Part shown: piece by piece, positions 18,250 through 27,187 of the stretch | Layout of the letters: each line of letters opens with the position of its first letter | How positions within the stretch are numbered: position 1 is the first letter of the stretch | Assembly: GCA_002840685.1 (NCBI GenBank) | Contig: PHBU01000012.1 | Location: forward strand, 145,800 to 209,799 | Source of the DNA: Chloroflexi bacterium HGW-Chloroflexi-6 | GTDB lineage: Bacteria; Chloroflexota; Anaerolineae; Anaerolineales; Villigracilaceae | DNA: 64,000 nucleotides | Reading direction: 5' to 3' | The notes under the pieces: model-generated | What the model saw: the letters and a program-made list of their open reading frames with translations, nothing else | The model's database searches: none | What the model was told of the DNA's origin: nothing | Program-made: the position numbers and the translations under genes

Positions 18250-19296
18250 TTATTCGGCTTTTTCTTCAACAAAGGCGTCGGTGACAAGGTCGCTTAAAAC
18301 GCTGGCCACATAGCGCACAGCCGGGATGGTGCGTGCGTAGGACATGCGCATAGGGCCAAGCACACCCAGCGTGCCGGTCACAGCGCCGGGGGCGCCGTAA
18401 CGCGCCAGCACGACCGAACATTGCCGCAACTCTTCCCAGGCGCCTTCGCCGCCGATCAAAACCTGGACGCCGCCTGTGCCGTGGTGCAAAATGGTGCGGG
18501 CCAGCAGATCATGCAGCATGGAACGTTCTTCAAGCAGGCGCAGGGCGCGGCGGGCATCATCTGACGCATTGAACTCGGGCTCTGAAAGCACATTGGTCAG
18601 GCCGTCCAGGTATAGCTGGCCGGTGATGCGTTCGTTTGCGCGCCGCATGTCTTGTATGACCAGGATCGCAATATCGTTTTCAAGCGCGTCTGTGCGGTTG
18701 GCCAGGGTTGCGATCTCATCGATGTTGCGCCCGGCATAGGTCAGGTTTAATTTTGTGGCGGCGTTCGATAGTTTTTCTTGCGAAACCGGTTCTGCCAGGC
18801 TGAGAATTTGCTGGCTGACCTCGCCGCCCATGGTCACCAGAACCATCAAAACCTGGCGGCCCTGGGTTGAGATCAGTTCAACGTGCTTGAAGCGCGCCTT
18901 GTCGGCGTGCGGGGCCGTAACCAGTGAAATTGCCTGAGATTGTTGTGAAAGCACCGAGGCTGCCAGCACCATCCATTGCTCGATCTCGGGGCGGGCCTGG
19001 TAAAACTGGTGGCTGATGGTGTGCTGGGTAGATTCAGGAAGTTCAACCTGGTGCATGAGTTCGGTCACAAAATAGCGATAGCCGTCTTCGCTTGGCACGC
19101 GGCCGGCGGAGGTGTGCGGCTGGCGCAAAAATCCCATTTCGGTCAGGGCGGCCATCTCATTGCGGATGGTGGCCGAACTCATGTCGAGATTGTATTGTTC
19201 GACCAGGCGCTGTGAACCGACTGGCTGGGCGGTATCGGTATAGTCACGCACAATCAGGACGAGTAACTTTTTTTGACGATCTGTTAGTTCTTGCAT
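18250..19296 (-). CDS. hrcA: Heat-inducible transcription repressor HrcA
   Basis: A 348-residue HrcA. The N-terminal winged helix has MSSATIRNEMAALTEMGFL and the following QPHTSAGRVPSEDGYRYFV block, both diagnostic. The C-terminus carries GPMRMSYARTIPAVRYVA. It represses the operon through the CIRCE element upstream and is activated as a repressor by GroEL in characterised systems. First gene of the operon. Confidence 0.97.
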   Translation of the reverse strand: MQELTDRQKKLLVLIVRDYTDTAQPVGSQRLVEQYNLDMSSATIRNEMAALTEMGFLRQPHTSAGRVPSEDGYRYFVTELMHQVELPESTQHTISHQFYQARPEIEQWMVLAASVLSQQSQAISLVTAPHADKARFKHVELISTQGRQVLMVLVTMGGEVSQQILSLAEPVSQEKLSNAATKLNLTYAGRNIDEIATLANRTDALENDIAILVIQDMRRANERITGQLYLDGLTNVLSEPEFNASDDARRALRLLEERSMLHDLLARTILHHGTGGVQVLIGGEGAWEELRQCSVVLARYGAPGAVTGTLGVLGPMRMSYARTIPAVRYVASVLSDLVTDAFVEEKAE

Positions 19297-19360
19297 TTTT
19301 GACAGTAAGGTTTGATCTTGTGCAACGTTGTTGGTCGCTGAGCGACCATTTGCGCAAATT

Positions 19361-19387
19361 TTAGCACTCGCGATTTCCGAGTGCTAA
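19361..19387. promoter_or_regulatory. CIRCE operator
   Basis: TTAGCACTC, 9-bp spacer, GAGTGCTAA: a perfect match to the CIRCE consensus and HrcA's binding site. It lies just downstream of the predicted transcription start of hrcA. Confidence 0.97.
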
Positions 19388-19399
19388 AAGGCAGATTTA

Positions 19400-19428
19400 A
19401 TAATAACATGCAGGCAGGTGAGCGTCAA
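19400..19428 (-). promoter_or_regulatory. SigA-type promoter of the hrcA operon
   Basis: On the minus strand TTGACG (19423-19428), 17-bp spacer, TATTAT (19400-19405). The predicted start falls about 19393, immediately upstream of CIRCE. A GGTCGCT/AGCGACC hairpin (19333-19347) lies in the leader. Confidence 0.8.
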
Positions 19429-19460
19429 TAAGAGGAACGTTAGACCTTTCGCTAGCAGGG

Positions 19461-21494
19461 TCAGGGCTGCCAGTGAGGGTCAAAATCCTTTGCGGGATCG
19501 TTGGTCAGGGGGCTGAGTTGTTTGCTGATGAGATCGAAGAGGTAGATATCAATATTCTTTCCATCTGCGCCTTCGGCGACCAGCCAGTTACCATCTGGAG
19601 ACAGGCTGACTTCGGGCAGCGGGATCGATGTGAGCAAGTTGGTAACAGTTTCTTGCCCCAATGTGTATTGCATGAGCCGGGCCGGGTCATTTTGGCCTTT
19701 GCCGCTCTGCGCAAAGTAGATTGACAGACCATCATGAGCCCAGGTTGGTTGTGTATCGTTAGCTTCTCCGCTGCGCAGAATCTGGATTGGGTTTTCACCG
19801 TTCACAGACATGCTCCACAGCTGCCACAGTGAGCGCCGGTTGAGGGAATAGAGAATGGTTGTGCCGTCAGGCGACCAGCTGGGTTGGCGGGCGGGTTGGC
19901 TGGCATCGGTTGTGGTCAGACGGGTGGCTTCTTGGTCGGCCAGCCCGATCTTGAAAATTTGCGCATACGGGTTGAGCGGCATGCCCTCGCGCAGGGATGT
20001 AAACACAATCGATTGCCCATCGGGCGACCAGGATGGGTCGAAATCGCCGCCGGGTTGTGAAGGCAGGCTCTGGTTTTCACCGGTTTGCAGATCATAGATC
20101 CGGATACTGGCGTTACGATATTCTGCCTGGCGATCCTGGCAGGGAGTGATGTAGGCCAGTTTCGTGCCGTCGGGTGACCACTTGGGCTGACAGGCGCCAT
20201 CTGACGCGACGAATAGCCGCTCTTGCTGCGAACCGTCGGGGTTCATGGTGTAGATTTGGGGGGATCCCTCGCGGGTGGTGACAAAAACGATTTTTCCGAC
20301 TCCGCCGCCGAGTGGGGTCGCCATTGGAACGGGCGGGATCGTGGCGCTGGGAGCGGTGGGCAGCTTGGTGGCCGTTTTCACGGCCGTGGGGCTGGCTGTC
20401 GGTGATGCACTGTCTACCGGGGTGCTGGTGGCCGGTGAAACGGCGTCCGGCTCCGGTGAGTTTGTGCTGGTAACGGTGGCGGTTTCAGACGCAACGTCCG
20501 CCGCCTGAAACGGAAGAATCCCCGGGGTTGTGTAGAATAATCCGATCAGGGCGGTCAGCAGAATGATGCTGAAGAAAACAAAGGGCCGGCTGCGGAACTT
20601 GCGGATCGGTTTCTCGGGTGAGACGATGGGCGGCGGGCTGCCGGGCTGTACCGGCTGCGAGTCTGTTGTTGGCGCCGGCTGGGAAGGGGTAACCGTGTCG
20701 AGCAGGGCATCTTTGAATTCGCGCGCGCTCTGGTAGCGGTTGGCGGCCACAGGCTGCATGGCTTTTTCGATGACGGCCGCCACGCGTTCTGAAATTTTCG
20801 GGTTGCGTTTGCGGATGGGGGTCAGTTCGAGGCCATCGAGGGCGCGCGCCAGACTGTCTTCAGGAATGAATCCGGTTAAAGCAGCATAAAGTGTTGCGCC
20901 CAGCGAGTAAACGTCGGAACGGGCATCGGTGCGCGATGAGCCGTATTGTTCGGGAGGTGAGTAGCCGGGGGTCATGGCGCGCGCGCCGGTCATGGTGGGC
21001 TGGTCGCCATCGATGATTTTTGCCAGCCCAAAATCAACCAGGCAGATGTGGCCGTCGGGCACGAGTTTGATGTTGCCGAGTTTGATGTCGCGATGCAAGA
21101 CGGCGGGTTTGCGGGTGTGCAGAAAGGTCAGGGCGTCACAGATGGCGGCCCCGATGCGAATGCCTTCTTCTTCAGTGATCGGGCCGTTTTTTTCGAGGAT
21201 CTGGCGCAGGTCGGGGCCCTCAATGTAATCCATGACCAGGTATTGCCCCTCGTCAGGCATGACGAAGTGATCTGAAACGCGCGGCAGGTTGGGGTGGCGC
21301 AAGCTGGCCAGGATGGTGGCTTCGAGCCGGAACTGGCGGGCGTAGTCTTCGGTAGTGAACAGGTTCTCTTTAACGGCAACATCCACACTCAGGCTTTCAT
21401 CGTGGGCCCGATAGACCGAGCCCATACCTCCATGCCCGAGCACTTCCATGATGCGATAACGACCGTTTAATAAATTGCCCTGCGCCAGCGGCAT
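19461..21494 (-). CDS. Receptor-like Ser/Thr protein kinase with C-terminal TolB-like beta-propeller
   Basis: A 677-residue membrane kinase. The kinase domain (about 12-270) has GHGGMGSVYRA (P-loop), VAVKENL (Lys), HRDIKLGNIKL (catalytic loop) and VDFGLAKI (DFG). A Pro-rich juxtamembrane stretch leads to one membrane helix (about 303-323) and a Thr/Ser/Pro-rich stalk. A TolB/PD40-type propeller then has repeats such as PKWSPDGTKLAYIT, PSWSPDGQSIVFTS and PSWSPDGTTILYSL. The layout suggests a cytoplasmic kinase with an outside sensor. It stands alone downstream of the heat-shock operon promoter region, same strand but preceding no cotranscribed gene that I can see. Confidence 0.93.
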   Translation of the reverse strand: MPLAQGNLLNGRYRIMEVLGHGGMGSVYRAHDESLSVDVAVKENLFTTEDYARQFRLEATILASLRHPNLPRVSDHFVMPDEGQYLVMDYIEGPDLRQILEKNGPITEEEGIRIGAAICDALTFLHTRKPAVLHRDIKLGNIKLVPDGHICLVDFGLAKIIDGDQPTMTGARAMTPGYSPPEQYGSSRTDARSDVYSLGATLYAALTGFIPEDSLARALDGLELTPIRKRNPKISERVAAVIEKAMQPVAANRYQSAREFKDALLDTVTPSQPAPTTDSQPVQPGSPPPIVSPEKPIRKFRSRPFVFFSIILLTALIGLFYTTPGILPFQAADVASETATVTSTNSPEPDAVSPATSTPVDSASPTASPTAVKTATKLPTAPSATIPPVPMATPLGGGVGKIVFVTTREGSPQIYTMNPDGSQQERLFVASDGACQPKWSPDGTKLAYITPCQDRQAEYRNASIRIYDLQTGENQSLPSQPGGDFDPSWSPDGQSIVFTSLREGMPLNPYAQIFKIGLADQEATRLTTTDASQPARQPSWSPDGTTILYSLNRRSLWQLWSMSVNGENPIQILRSGEANDTQPTWAHDGLSIYFAQSGKGQNDPARLMQYTLGQETVTNLLTSIPLPEVSLSPDGNWLVAEGADGKNIDIYLFDLISKQLSPLTNDPAKDFDPHWQP

Positions 21495-21595
21495 AAGACA
21501 TCCTTGAGAGCGAGATTGGTAAAAGTTAAGAACATTTTGATTATATCAAAGAGCGCTTTCCGAAGAAGGGCTGGCACGAAACCGTTGTGAGTTGT

Positions 21596-23143
21596 TTATT
21601 TTATTTTCAGGATCAGCATTTGGTAGGCAGAAAGTTCTGGCACGGGTTGATAATTGCCAAACAAGCCATTTTCGATGTTAAGCGAAGCGGCTTCGGCATT
21701 CCCAAAAAGAGTTTGAATCTGAAATGTACCGTTCTTCAGAACGCTTTCTTCGAGGCTGAGTTGATAATCAGTGATCGCTGATTTACCCAGGTTGACCAGG
21801 ATCAACAGGGTTTCATTTTTATTTTGACGCAGCATTGCGAAAACTGCATTATTTTTAGTTTCAACGGGGATCGCTTCACCGGTACGCAGGGCAGCGTGTT
21901 CGTCTCGGAGCGCGATCAAAGCGCGGTAATGGTTCAGCAGCGAATTGGGGTCGTTTTCCTGCTCGGTGACATTAATCCGTTCTGTATAATCCTTGTTGAC
22001 CGCGATCCAGGGCTCTCCCGTGCTAAATCCCGCATTTTGGGTTGTGTCCCATTGCATCGGGGTCCGAATGTATTCGTCCGGTTTTTTGCCGGTCATGCCT
22101 ATTTCTTCCCCGTAATAGAGAAAGGGTGTTCCTGGGGAGGTCAAAAGCAGAAAAGATGCTATTTTTGCTTTGTTTATATCTCCGCGCAAGGTGCTCATCA
22201 CGCGTTCCTGGTCGTGGTTGGTCAGGAAGGTGGCGAAATTCCCTTCAGGGTTGTCTTTCCTGGCAAAAATAATCGCGCTGCGGATGCCGGAATTTGCCCC
22301 GCCGTTGGCGCTGTTGACAGCGCCGCTCGCGATTTCGAAGTTGAAGATGTGGTCAAGCTCGTTTTTGTAAATCTTGCTGACCAGTGCGCCGGCCCCATAA
22401 ATTTCACCGATCAGGTAGGCGTTGGTTGTGTTTTTTTTGATCGAGGCGTAGTACTCTTTGAGCCATTCGTGGTTTGCCGGGGTGCTTTCGAATTTGGTGC
22501 CTTCTTCTACCAAATGCTTGGCCGCATCAATCCGAAAGCCATCCACACCCACCTCATTCAGCCAAAAAAGGCTCATTTTACCCATCTCTGCGGTGACTTC
22601 CGGGTTGGTATAGTTCAGATCTGGCATTTCGCTCCAGAAAAAACCGTAATAGTAGCCTGCCTGGCCGCCATGCCAGTGATTGCCAACATATTCATCTGCC
22701 CAAAGATACCAATTTCGATACGAGGATTGTGCATCTGAGTTAGCGCTCTGAAACCAGGGGTGCTGGCTGGATGTATGATTTAAAACCAGGTCGATGATGA
22801 CATGCATATCGCGTTTGTGCGCTTCGGCGAGCAAACGTTTGAAATCGTCCATTGTGCCGTATTGCGGGTTGACATCATAGTAATCAAGCACATCGTAGCC
22901 ATGATAGGATGGCGAAGGGTTGATCGGCATTAACCAGATGGCGGTCACACCTAAAGATTGGAGATAGTCCAGTTTGGCAGTGATGCCGTTGAAATCGCCG
23001 ATACCGTCCCCGTCAGAGTCGTTGAACGAACGCACAAAGATCTCATAAAAAACTGAATCGGGCCACCAGGGTCCTGATGTTTGAGCAGGGGCACACGAAA
23101 CCATGAATAAAAAGAGCAGGATAAAAGCCAGAATGCGTTTCAT
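21596..23143 (-). CDS. GH13 alpha-amylase-family lipoprotein
   Basis: A 515-residue secreted glycoside hydrolase of family 13. A lipoprotein signal peptide ends at MVSC (Cys about residue 17). The (beta/alpha)8 barrel shows GVTAIWLMPI, then DLVLNHTS, then GFRIDAAKH (nucleophile Asp), YLIGEIYG (acid/base Glu) and FLTNHDQERVM (third Asp). A C-terminal beta domain follows. The start at 23143 has AGGAG upstream; 24 upstream codons are in frame but lack a signal. It closes the maltodextrin operon, so it probably trims alpha-glucans at the cell surface for the ABC importer. Confidence 0.94.
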   Translation of the reverse strand: MKRILAFILLFLFMVSCAPAQTSGPWWPDSVFYEIFVRSFNDSDGDGIGDFNGITAKLDYLQSLGVTAIWLMPINPSPSYHGYDVLDYYDVNPQYGTMDDFKRLLAEAHKRDMHVIIDLVLNHTSSQHPWFQSANSDAQSSYRNWYLWADEYVGNHWHGGQAGYYYGFFWSEMPDLNYTNPEVTAEMGKMSLFWLNEVGVDGFRIDAAKHLVEEGTKFESTPANHEWLKEYYASIKKNTTNAYLIGEIYGAGALVSKIYKNELDHIFNFEIASGAVNSANGGANSGIRSAIIFARKDNPEGNFATFLTNHDQERVMSTLRGDINKAKIASFLLLTSPGTPFLYYGEEIGMTGKKPDEYIRTPMQWDTTQNAGFSTGEPWIAVNKDYTERINVTEQENDPNSLLNHYRALIALRDEHAALRTGEAIPVETKNNAVFAMLRQNKNETLLILVNLGKSAITDYQLSLEESVLKNGTFQIQTLFGNAEAASLNIENGLFGNYQPVPELSAYQMLILKIK

Positions 23144-23165
23144 AAGTTCTCCTGTAATAAACAAA

Positions 23166-23236
23166 CTGGACGCGGTGTGCTTGGAAAGCCGCGGATTTAT
23201 AATTTTTCCGCGCAACCAACGCTCATCCGCGTCCAG
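23166..23236. repeat. Nested inverted repeat between malG-like and amylase genes
   Basis: Outer arms CTGGACGCGG (23166-23175) and CCGCGTCCAG (23227-23236); an inner pair built on CGCGGA/TCCGCG lies between them. It may be an intercistronic stabilising or attenuating hairpin just before the amylase ribosome-binding site. Confidence 0.5.
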
Positions 23237-23262
23237 AAACTGATTTGACCGATTTTTAAAGA

Positions 23263-24212
23263 TTAGCCTTTAACGCCGCCGGCGGTGAGGCCGGAAGTGA
23301 TGTACTTCTGGAGTGCAACGTAAGTGATGGCCACGGGCAGGGCCACGATCACGGCGAAAGCAGCGTGTAATCTTGCGGCTTGCTCAGGAAGAGCCAGGGC
23401 ATGGCAAACTCCTGCCAGTGGCCGATGAAACCCAGGAAGAAGGTCACAGCCAACTGCGGCACGGCCAGCGGCAGGACGATCTTGGTGAAGATCTGGTTGG
23501 TGCTGGCGCCGTCGATGGCCGCAGCTTCTTCGAGTTCCTTGGGAATGGTGTCGAGATAGCCCTTCAGGTTCCAGACCGCGAAAGGCAGGGCGCCGGCGAT
23601 CATGGCGATGCCCACCCCAAGCAGCGAATCGCGCAGGTTGAAGACCAACTTGCCGGCCGCGCCGCAGGCGAGGAAGGGCTCGATCGCAAAACCCGCGCCG
23701 CATTCAAAGACCCGGAAACTGTTCATCAACAGGTAGAGCGGGGTCGAAAGCCCCACCGCCGGCATCAAGAGCGGAATGAAAACCAGCACCATCAGCACCT
23801 GGCGCAGCTTGAAGTTGAAGCGCGAGAAAGCATAGGCCGCCGAAACGGCCACGATCAAGGCGGCCGCCCCCACCCCGAAGGACAGGAAGAAGCTGTTGCG
23901 CAGCAGCTCGAAGAAAGTGACCGGGTTGGCGGTCGGTTTGTCAAGCACTTGCGAGTAAGCCACAAAGGAGATCTCGCGCGGGATCAACTGCAAGGTCGAA
24001 GGCCGGGCCGTGCTGGAACTGAAAGACAGGGTGATGATGTAAAGGATCGGGAACAAAACCTCGAGCGCGATGACCAGGGTCAAGATCTGCAGCAGGATCT
24101 GGCGCCAGAGGGGCAGATCGCGCCCGCCCTGTTCTCTGGATGTGTTCATGTTCAGGAAGCGCACCAGGAAATTCTTGCTTTTTTTGTAGTCGCGATATTC
24201 TGTGGGTGCCAT
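23263..24212 (-). pseudogene. MalG-like ABC permease, frameshifted with internal deletion
   Basis: Inner-membrane permease of a carbohydrate ABC importer (MalG type). The first frame (24212 to 23349) carries the N-terminal helices and the EAA loop EAAAIDGASTNQIFTKIVLP, reading through to SKPQDYTLLSP and a stop. The normal MalG ending, AAFAVIVALPVAITYVAL then GLTAGGVKG, is present in another frame ending at 23263. Compared with the family, roughly 20-25 residues between DYTL and AAFA are missing as well as the frame, so the lesion is near 23350-23375. It is either a genuine inactivating deletion or a sequencing/assembly error. It follows the malF-like gene by one base. Confidence 0.8.
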
Positions 24213-24213
24213 G

Positions 24214-25233
24214 TCATGCCTCCGAATAGCTCTGGGTCGCTTTGGTGATGCGGTTGGTGATCAGGAAAACCGTCAGCGAGACAAAGAAAATGAACACTGA
24301 GAAAGCGGCAGCCACACCGAACAGGCGCAGGTTGCGCACCAGGTCGTAGGCAAAAGTGACCAGGATCTCTGTCGAGCGGGCCGGACCACCGCCGGTCATG
24401 AAAAAGACGAAAGCGAACAGGTTGAACGACATGGTGAAACCGTAGACCGCAGCCGGGATCATGGCCGGACGCAGGAGCGGCACGGTGATGTTCCAGAACT
24501 GCTGGCTGTCAGAAGCGCCGTCGATCGCAGCGGCTTCGTACAGATCCTTGGGGATGCTTTGCAGCGCTCCTGTGGCAACCACGGTCATGAAGGGCCATCC
24601 CAGCCAGAAATTGGCGATCATCATGGCATAGTAGGCCAGCGGCAACGGCCCGTTGGGCAGCAGCCAGGGGATGGGCGGGGTGTATTCGGTCAGCCAGCGG
24701 ATGCGCACCGGATCAACCGCGCCAAACCACATCGCAACGGTCGAGATGAACTGGTTCATCGCGCCATACTGCTCATCGAAGATGTTGCGCCAGACGGTGG
24801 CCACCACCAGCGGCGGGACAACCACCGGCAGGATGTAGACCGCGCGGTAAATGCGCTTGAGCCACAGGCCCTGAACGTTGAGCAGCACGGCGATCAGCAC
24901 CCCGGCCGGGACATGCACCATGACGTTGGTGATCGCCCACCAGAAGTTGTAGGTCAGGACGCGAAAAAACTCGAAGTTCTGGACCGGCAAACCGCCGGTC
25001 AGGATGTCGATGTAGTTTTGCAGTCCGATGAAATTCAACTCAGGGGAGGCCAGCCCAAAACGCAGGTCTTTGGTCTGAAAATCTGTGAATGAAACAATGA
25101 CCTGGTAAAAGAGCGGGTAGAAGGTGATGACCGTCATCACCAGGAAGGCAGGGATAAGATACAGGTAGGGCAGCATTGCTCTGCGCAATTTGGCCTTACG
25201 AGAAGACGCTCCGGCGATTTCCAGCATGGTCAT
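24214..25233 (-). CDS. MalF-like ABC transporter permease
   Basis: A 339-residue carbohydrate ABC permease with about six or seven membrane helices. The EAA loop for the ATPase reads EAAAIDGASDSQQFWNITVP near residue 225. The start is MTMLEIAG with GGAG upstream. It works with the solute-binding protein upstream and the damaged MalG-like permease downstream; no ATPase gene is present in the window, so a shared MsiK/MalK-type ATPase must be elsewhere. Confidence 0.93.
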   Translation of the reverse strand: MTMLEIAGASSRKAKLRRAMLPYLYLIPAFLVMTVITFYPLFYQVIVSFTDFQTKDLRFGLASPELNFIGLQNYIDILTGGLPVQNFEFFRVLTYNFWWAITNVMVHVPAGVLIAVLLNVQGLWLKRIYRAVYILPVVVPPLVVATVWRNIFDEQYGAMNQFISTVAMWFGAVDPVRIRWLTEYTPPIPWLLPNGPLPLAYYAMMIANFWLGWPFMTVVATGALQSIPKDLYEAAAIDGASDSQQFWNITVPLLRPAMIPAAVYGFTMSFNLFAFVFFMTGGGPARSTEILVTFAYDLVRNLRLFGVAAAFSVFIFFVSLTVFLITNRITKATQSYSEA

Positions 25234-25377
25234 GTTTCAGCTCCTCAAGGAAGGTTTTTAATAATTATGACAACAATTAATAGATTTGGCAATCTCAGAT
25301 CGTGCTTTGCTTGAGCGAACGGCCCTTTAAGAAACAATCCTCAGGAAAAGGCATTCCCAAAGAAGGTCAGGCGAGAG

Positions 25378-25409
25378 AACGGCGAACAGGGGTTTCCCTG
25401 TTCGCCGTT
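25378..25409. terminator. Strong hairpin between binding-protein and permease genes
   Basis: Perfect 14-nt arms (AACGGCGAACAGGG and its complement) around a 4-base loop, 20 bases after the binding-protein stop, without a U-tract on the coding strand. It fits an mRNA-stabilising or partially terminating structure of the type found after malE-like genes, which lets the binding protein be made in excess. Confidence 0.65.
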
Positions 25410-25428
25410 GTTTGTGAAGCGCAGTATC

Positions 25429-26667
25429 TTACTTGTTGGCGTTGGCGGTGCCGGTGGCAACCCAGTCAGCAGCCGGGATGCCTTTTTCGAAGACTTCGTC
25501 GGTGCCGCAGAAGTTGGACCAGTACAGGCCAAGCTGCGGGACCTGCGGGCGAACGTAGCCGGTCTTGAAGGCTTCGAGCAGGCTGACGATCAAGGGATCG
25601 GTGACTTCGACATCGGTGCGAGCGGGCACGTGGCCGGCATCATTCATCATGGTGGTCTGAGCGGCCTTGCCGGTCAGGTAGAGAGCAACCTCGAGGGCAG
25701 CTTCTTTGTTGGCGCTGTTGGGGCTGAAGTAGAAACCGTCCACGCCGAGCATCGGGCTGGCAGCGCCAGCGGGGCCAGCGGGCAAGGGAGCCACAGCCAG
25801 TTTGTCGCCGAGGGCGGCTTTGTAATCGCCCATCGCCCAGTTACCATTGGTGATGGCGGCAACTTTGCCTTCGGTGAAGGGGGCCAGGCCATCGCTGTCG
25901 TTCTTGGGCCAGCTGTTGGTCTTGGAGATCTGGTACAGGTCGTTCAGGTAGGACATGGCATCCGAGACGCCGCCCTGGTCAGCAACGACTTTCCAATCGG
26001 CATCGAAGATCTGGCCGCCGAAAGCGCCGAAGAAACCATAGTGGTGGTAGCAGCCGTAGCTCAGGGAAACGGCGGTGCCGCCTTCCATCAGGGCTTGCAG
26101 TTCAGCGGTGGTCTTGGGGGCTTCGGGGAGCAGTTCCTTGTTGTACCAGAAAGCAACGGCCTTCAGGGATTCGGGAATGCCATACAGCTTGCCATCCACG
26201 CTCATGCCATCCACGGAAAGGGGAGCATAGGCATCGAGTTTGCCAGCGGCCAGGTCGGTGATGTCGGCGATCAGTCCGGCGCGGGCATCGTCACCGAGCG
26301 AGTCGTTGGGGGCGATGAACATATCTGGTCCGCCGCCAGCGGCAACATCGGTGCGGTACTTGTTGTAGATGTCATTGAAAGGAACTTGCAGAACGTTGAT
26401 CTTGTACTGGGGCAGATCGGTCTTGGCCTGTTCGAGGATCGTGCCGAGCGCAATTTCTTCGGCTGAGCCGGTGCCGTATGCATGCCAGAAGGTCACTTCG
26501 ACCGGTTCGGCAGCGGGAGCGGCAGGTTCTTCCGCGGCGGGGGCAGCGGGTTCTTCTGCGGCGGGAGCGGCGGGTTCTTCTGCAGCAGGAGCGGCGGGAG
26601 CGCAGGCAGCCAGGGCGAAGCTGGCGATCAGCAGCAGACTGATCAAGGTCAATAGGTTCTTTTTCAT
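25429..26667 (-). CDS. Maltodextrin-type extracellular solute-binding lipoprotein
   Basis: A 412-residue family 1 binding protein. A lipoprotein signal peptide ends ASFALAAC (Cys about 21). It is followed by three copies of the octapeptide APAAEEPA encoded by 24-bp tandem repeats (about 26520-26595), a flexible tether. The mature part begins VEVTFWHAYGTGSAEE and has GGGPDMFIAPND, YGIPESLKAVAFWYNK and NGNWAMGDY, all typical of maltose/maltodextrin-binding proteins. It has AAGGAG 8 bases before the ATG and a 41-codon leader ORF overlapping that ATG. Confidence 0.94.
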   Translation of the reverse strand: MKKNLLTLISLLLIASFALAACAPAAPAAEEPAAPAAEEPAAPAAEEPAAPAAEPVEVTFWHAYGTGSAEEIALGTILEQAKTDLPQYKINVLQVPFNDIYNKYRTDVAAGGGPDMFIAPNDSLGDDARAGLIADITDLAAGKLDAYAPLSVDGMSVDGKLYGIPESLKAVAFWYNKELLPEAPKTTAELQALMEGGTAVSLSYGCYHHYGFFGAFGGQIFDADWKVVADQGGVSDAMSYLNDLYQISKTNSWPKNDSDGLAPFTEGKVAAITNGNWAMGDYKAALGDKLAVAPLPAGPAGAASPMLGVDGFYFSPNSANKEAALEVALYLTGKAAQTTMMNDAGHVPARTDVEVTDPLIVSLLEAFKTGYVRPQVPQLGLYWSNFCGTDEVFEKGIPAADWVATGTANANK

Positions 26668-26789
26668 TTCTCTTTCTCCTTAATGCTAGATTTGCTTTGA
26701 AGCGTCCAAGACGCGCTTCTACAAGGTTGGGGGCAGGTTTCATGCTGCCTTGATACTGAGAGTGTTGATCTTGCAAGTTGCTTTGTCAC
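26664..26789 (-). CDS. Putative 41-codon leader ORF overlapping the binding-protein start
   Basis: GTG start at 26789, preceded 4 bases upstream by AAGGAGG within AAGGAGGTGAT, a full-length match to the anti-Shine-Dalgarno. The frame reads VTKQLARSTLSVSRQHETCP and continues to KEKEK. It stops at a TGA overlapping the binding-protein ATG as ATGA. It contains the hairpin GAAGCGTC/GACGCGCTTC (26699-26719). Nothing like it is known to me. The very strong ribosome site and the ATGA overlap suggest it is translated and couples translation, but coding by chance in a 180-nt leader cannot be excluded. Confidence 0.45.
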   Translation of the reverse strand: MTKQLARSTLSVSRQHETCPQPCRSASWTLQSKSSIKEKEK

Positions 26790-26856
26790 ATCACCTCCTT
26801 CCAGCGGAAACTTTGTGTAATTTGCTCACTAAGTTGCTGATCTGGAAAACAGGGTA

Positions 26857-26884
26857 ATTATACAGATGCGAGCCTGTTTGTTAA
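26857..26884 (-). promoter_or_regulatory. Promoter of the maltodextrin operon
   Basis: On the minus strand TTAACA (26879-26884), 16-bp spacer, TATAAT (26857-26862). It gives a leader of about 180 nt. A GTTG/CAAC inverted repeat (26902-26916) 17 bases upstream loosely resembles LacI-family sites, but not closely enough to name. Confidence 0.6.
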
Positions 26885-27187
26885 TATTTTTTACATTCCT
26901 TGTTGCGTTTGCCAACATTCTTCGTGCTATAACGCCAAAGATGGGCTCAAATCAACAATTGAAGCTTCAATAATGTTATCATCTTTTCTGTCTTTGTCAA
27001 GTAATCTAACAATATATCTGGTGGTTTTTACAAACTATGCGCCGAACATATGAGGTTGTTCTCTTGAAACAGGGTAAATTCCCTAGAAACTTACGCTCCA
27101 AACAAGGCCTATAATATCCAGATATGCCATTGCTAATCTGGCCTTGATGTGACAGAATAGGAACTGTTACTTAATGAAAGGAACAAA
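26885..27187. other. Divergent intergenic region
   Basis: AT-rich, no gene seen. A TATAAT at 27110-27115 is the likely -10 for the lipoprotein gene at 27188, but no good -35 is visible. CCAGAT/ATCTGG arms lie just after it. Confidence 0.45.

Noticed and set aside
25408..26466. Plus-strand open frame of 352 codons opposite the binding protein gene
   Set aside because: Shadow of the maltodextrin-binding protein gene.
26520..26595. Tandem repeat possibly a CRISPR or VNTR
   Set aside because: 24-bp units encode the octapeptide APAAEEPA inside the lipoprotein tether; no spacers, so it is a coding repeat.
26372..26776. 134-codon minus frame starting TTG in the malE leader
   Set aside because: It runs into malE in the wrong frame and encodes low-complexity Arg-rich sequence. 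The 41-codon frame beginning at 26789 has the better ribosome site.
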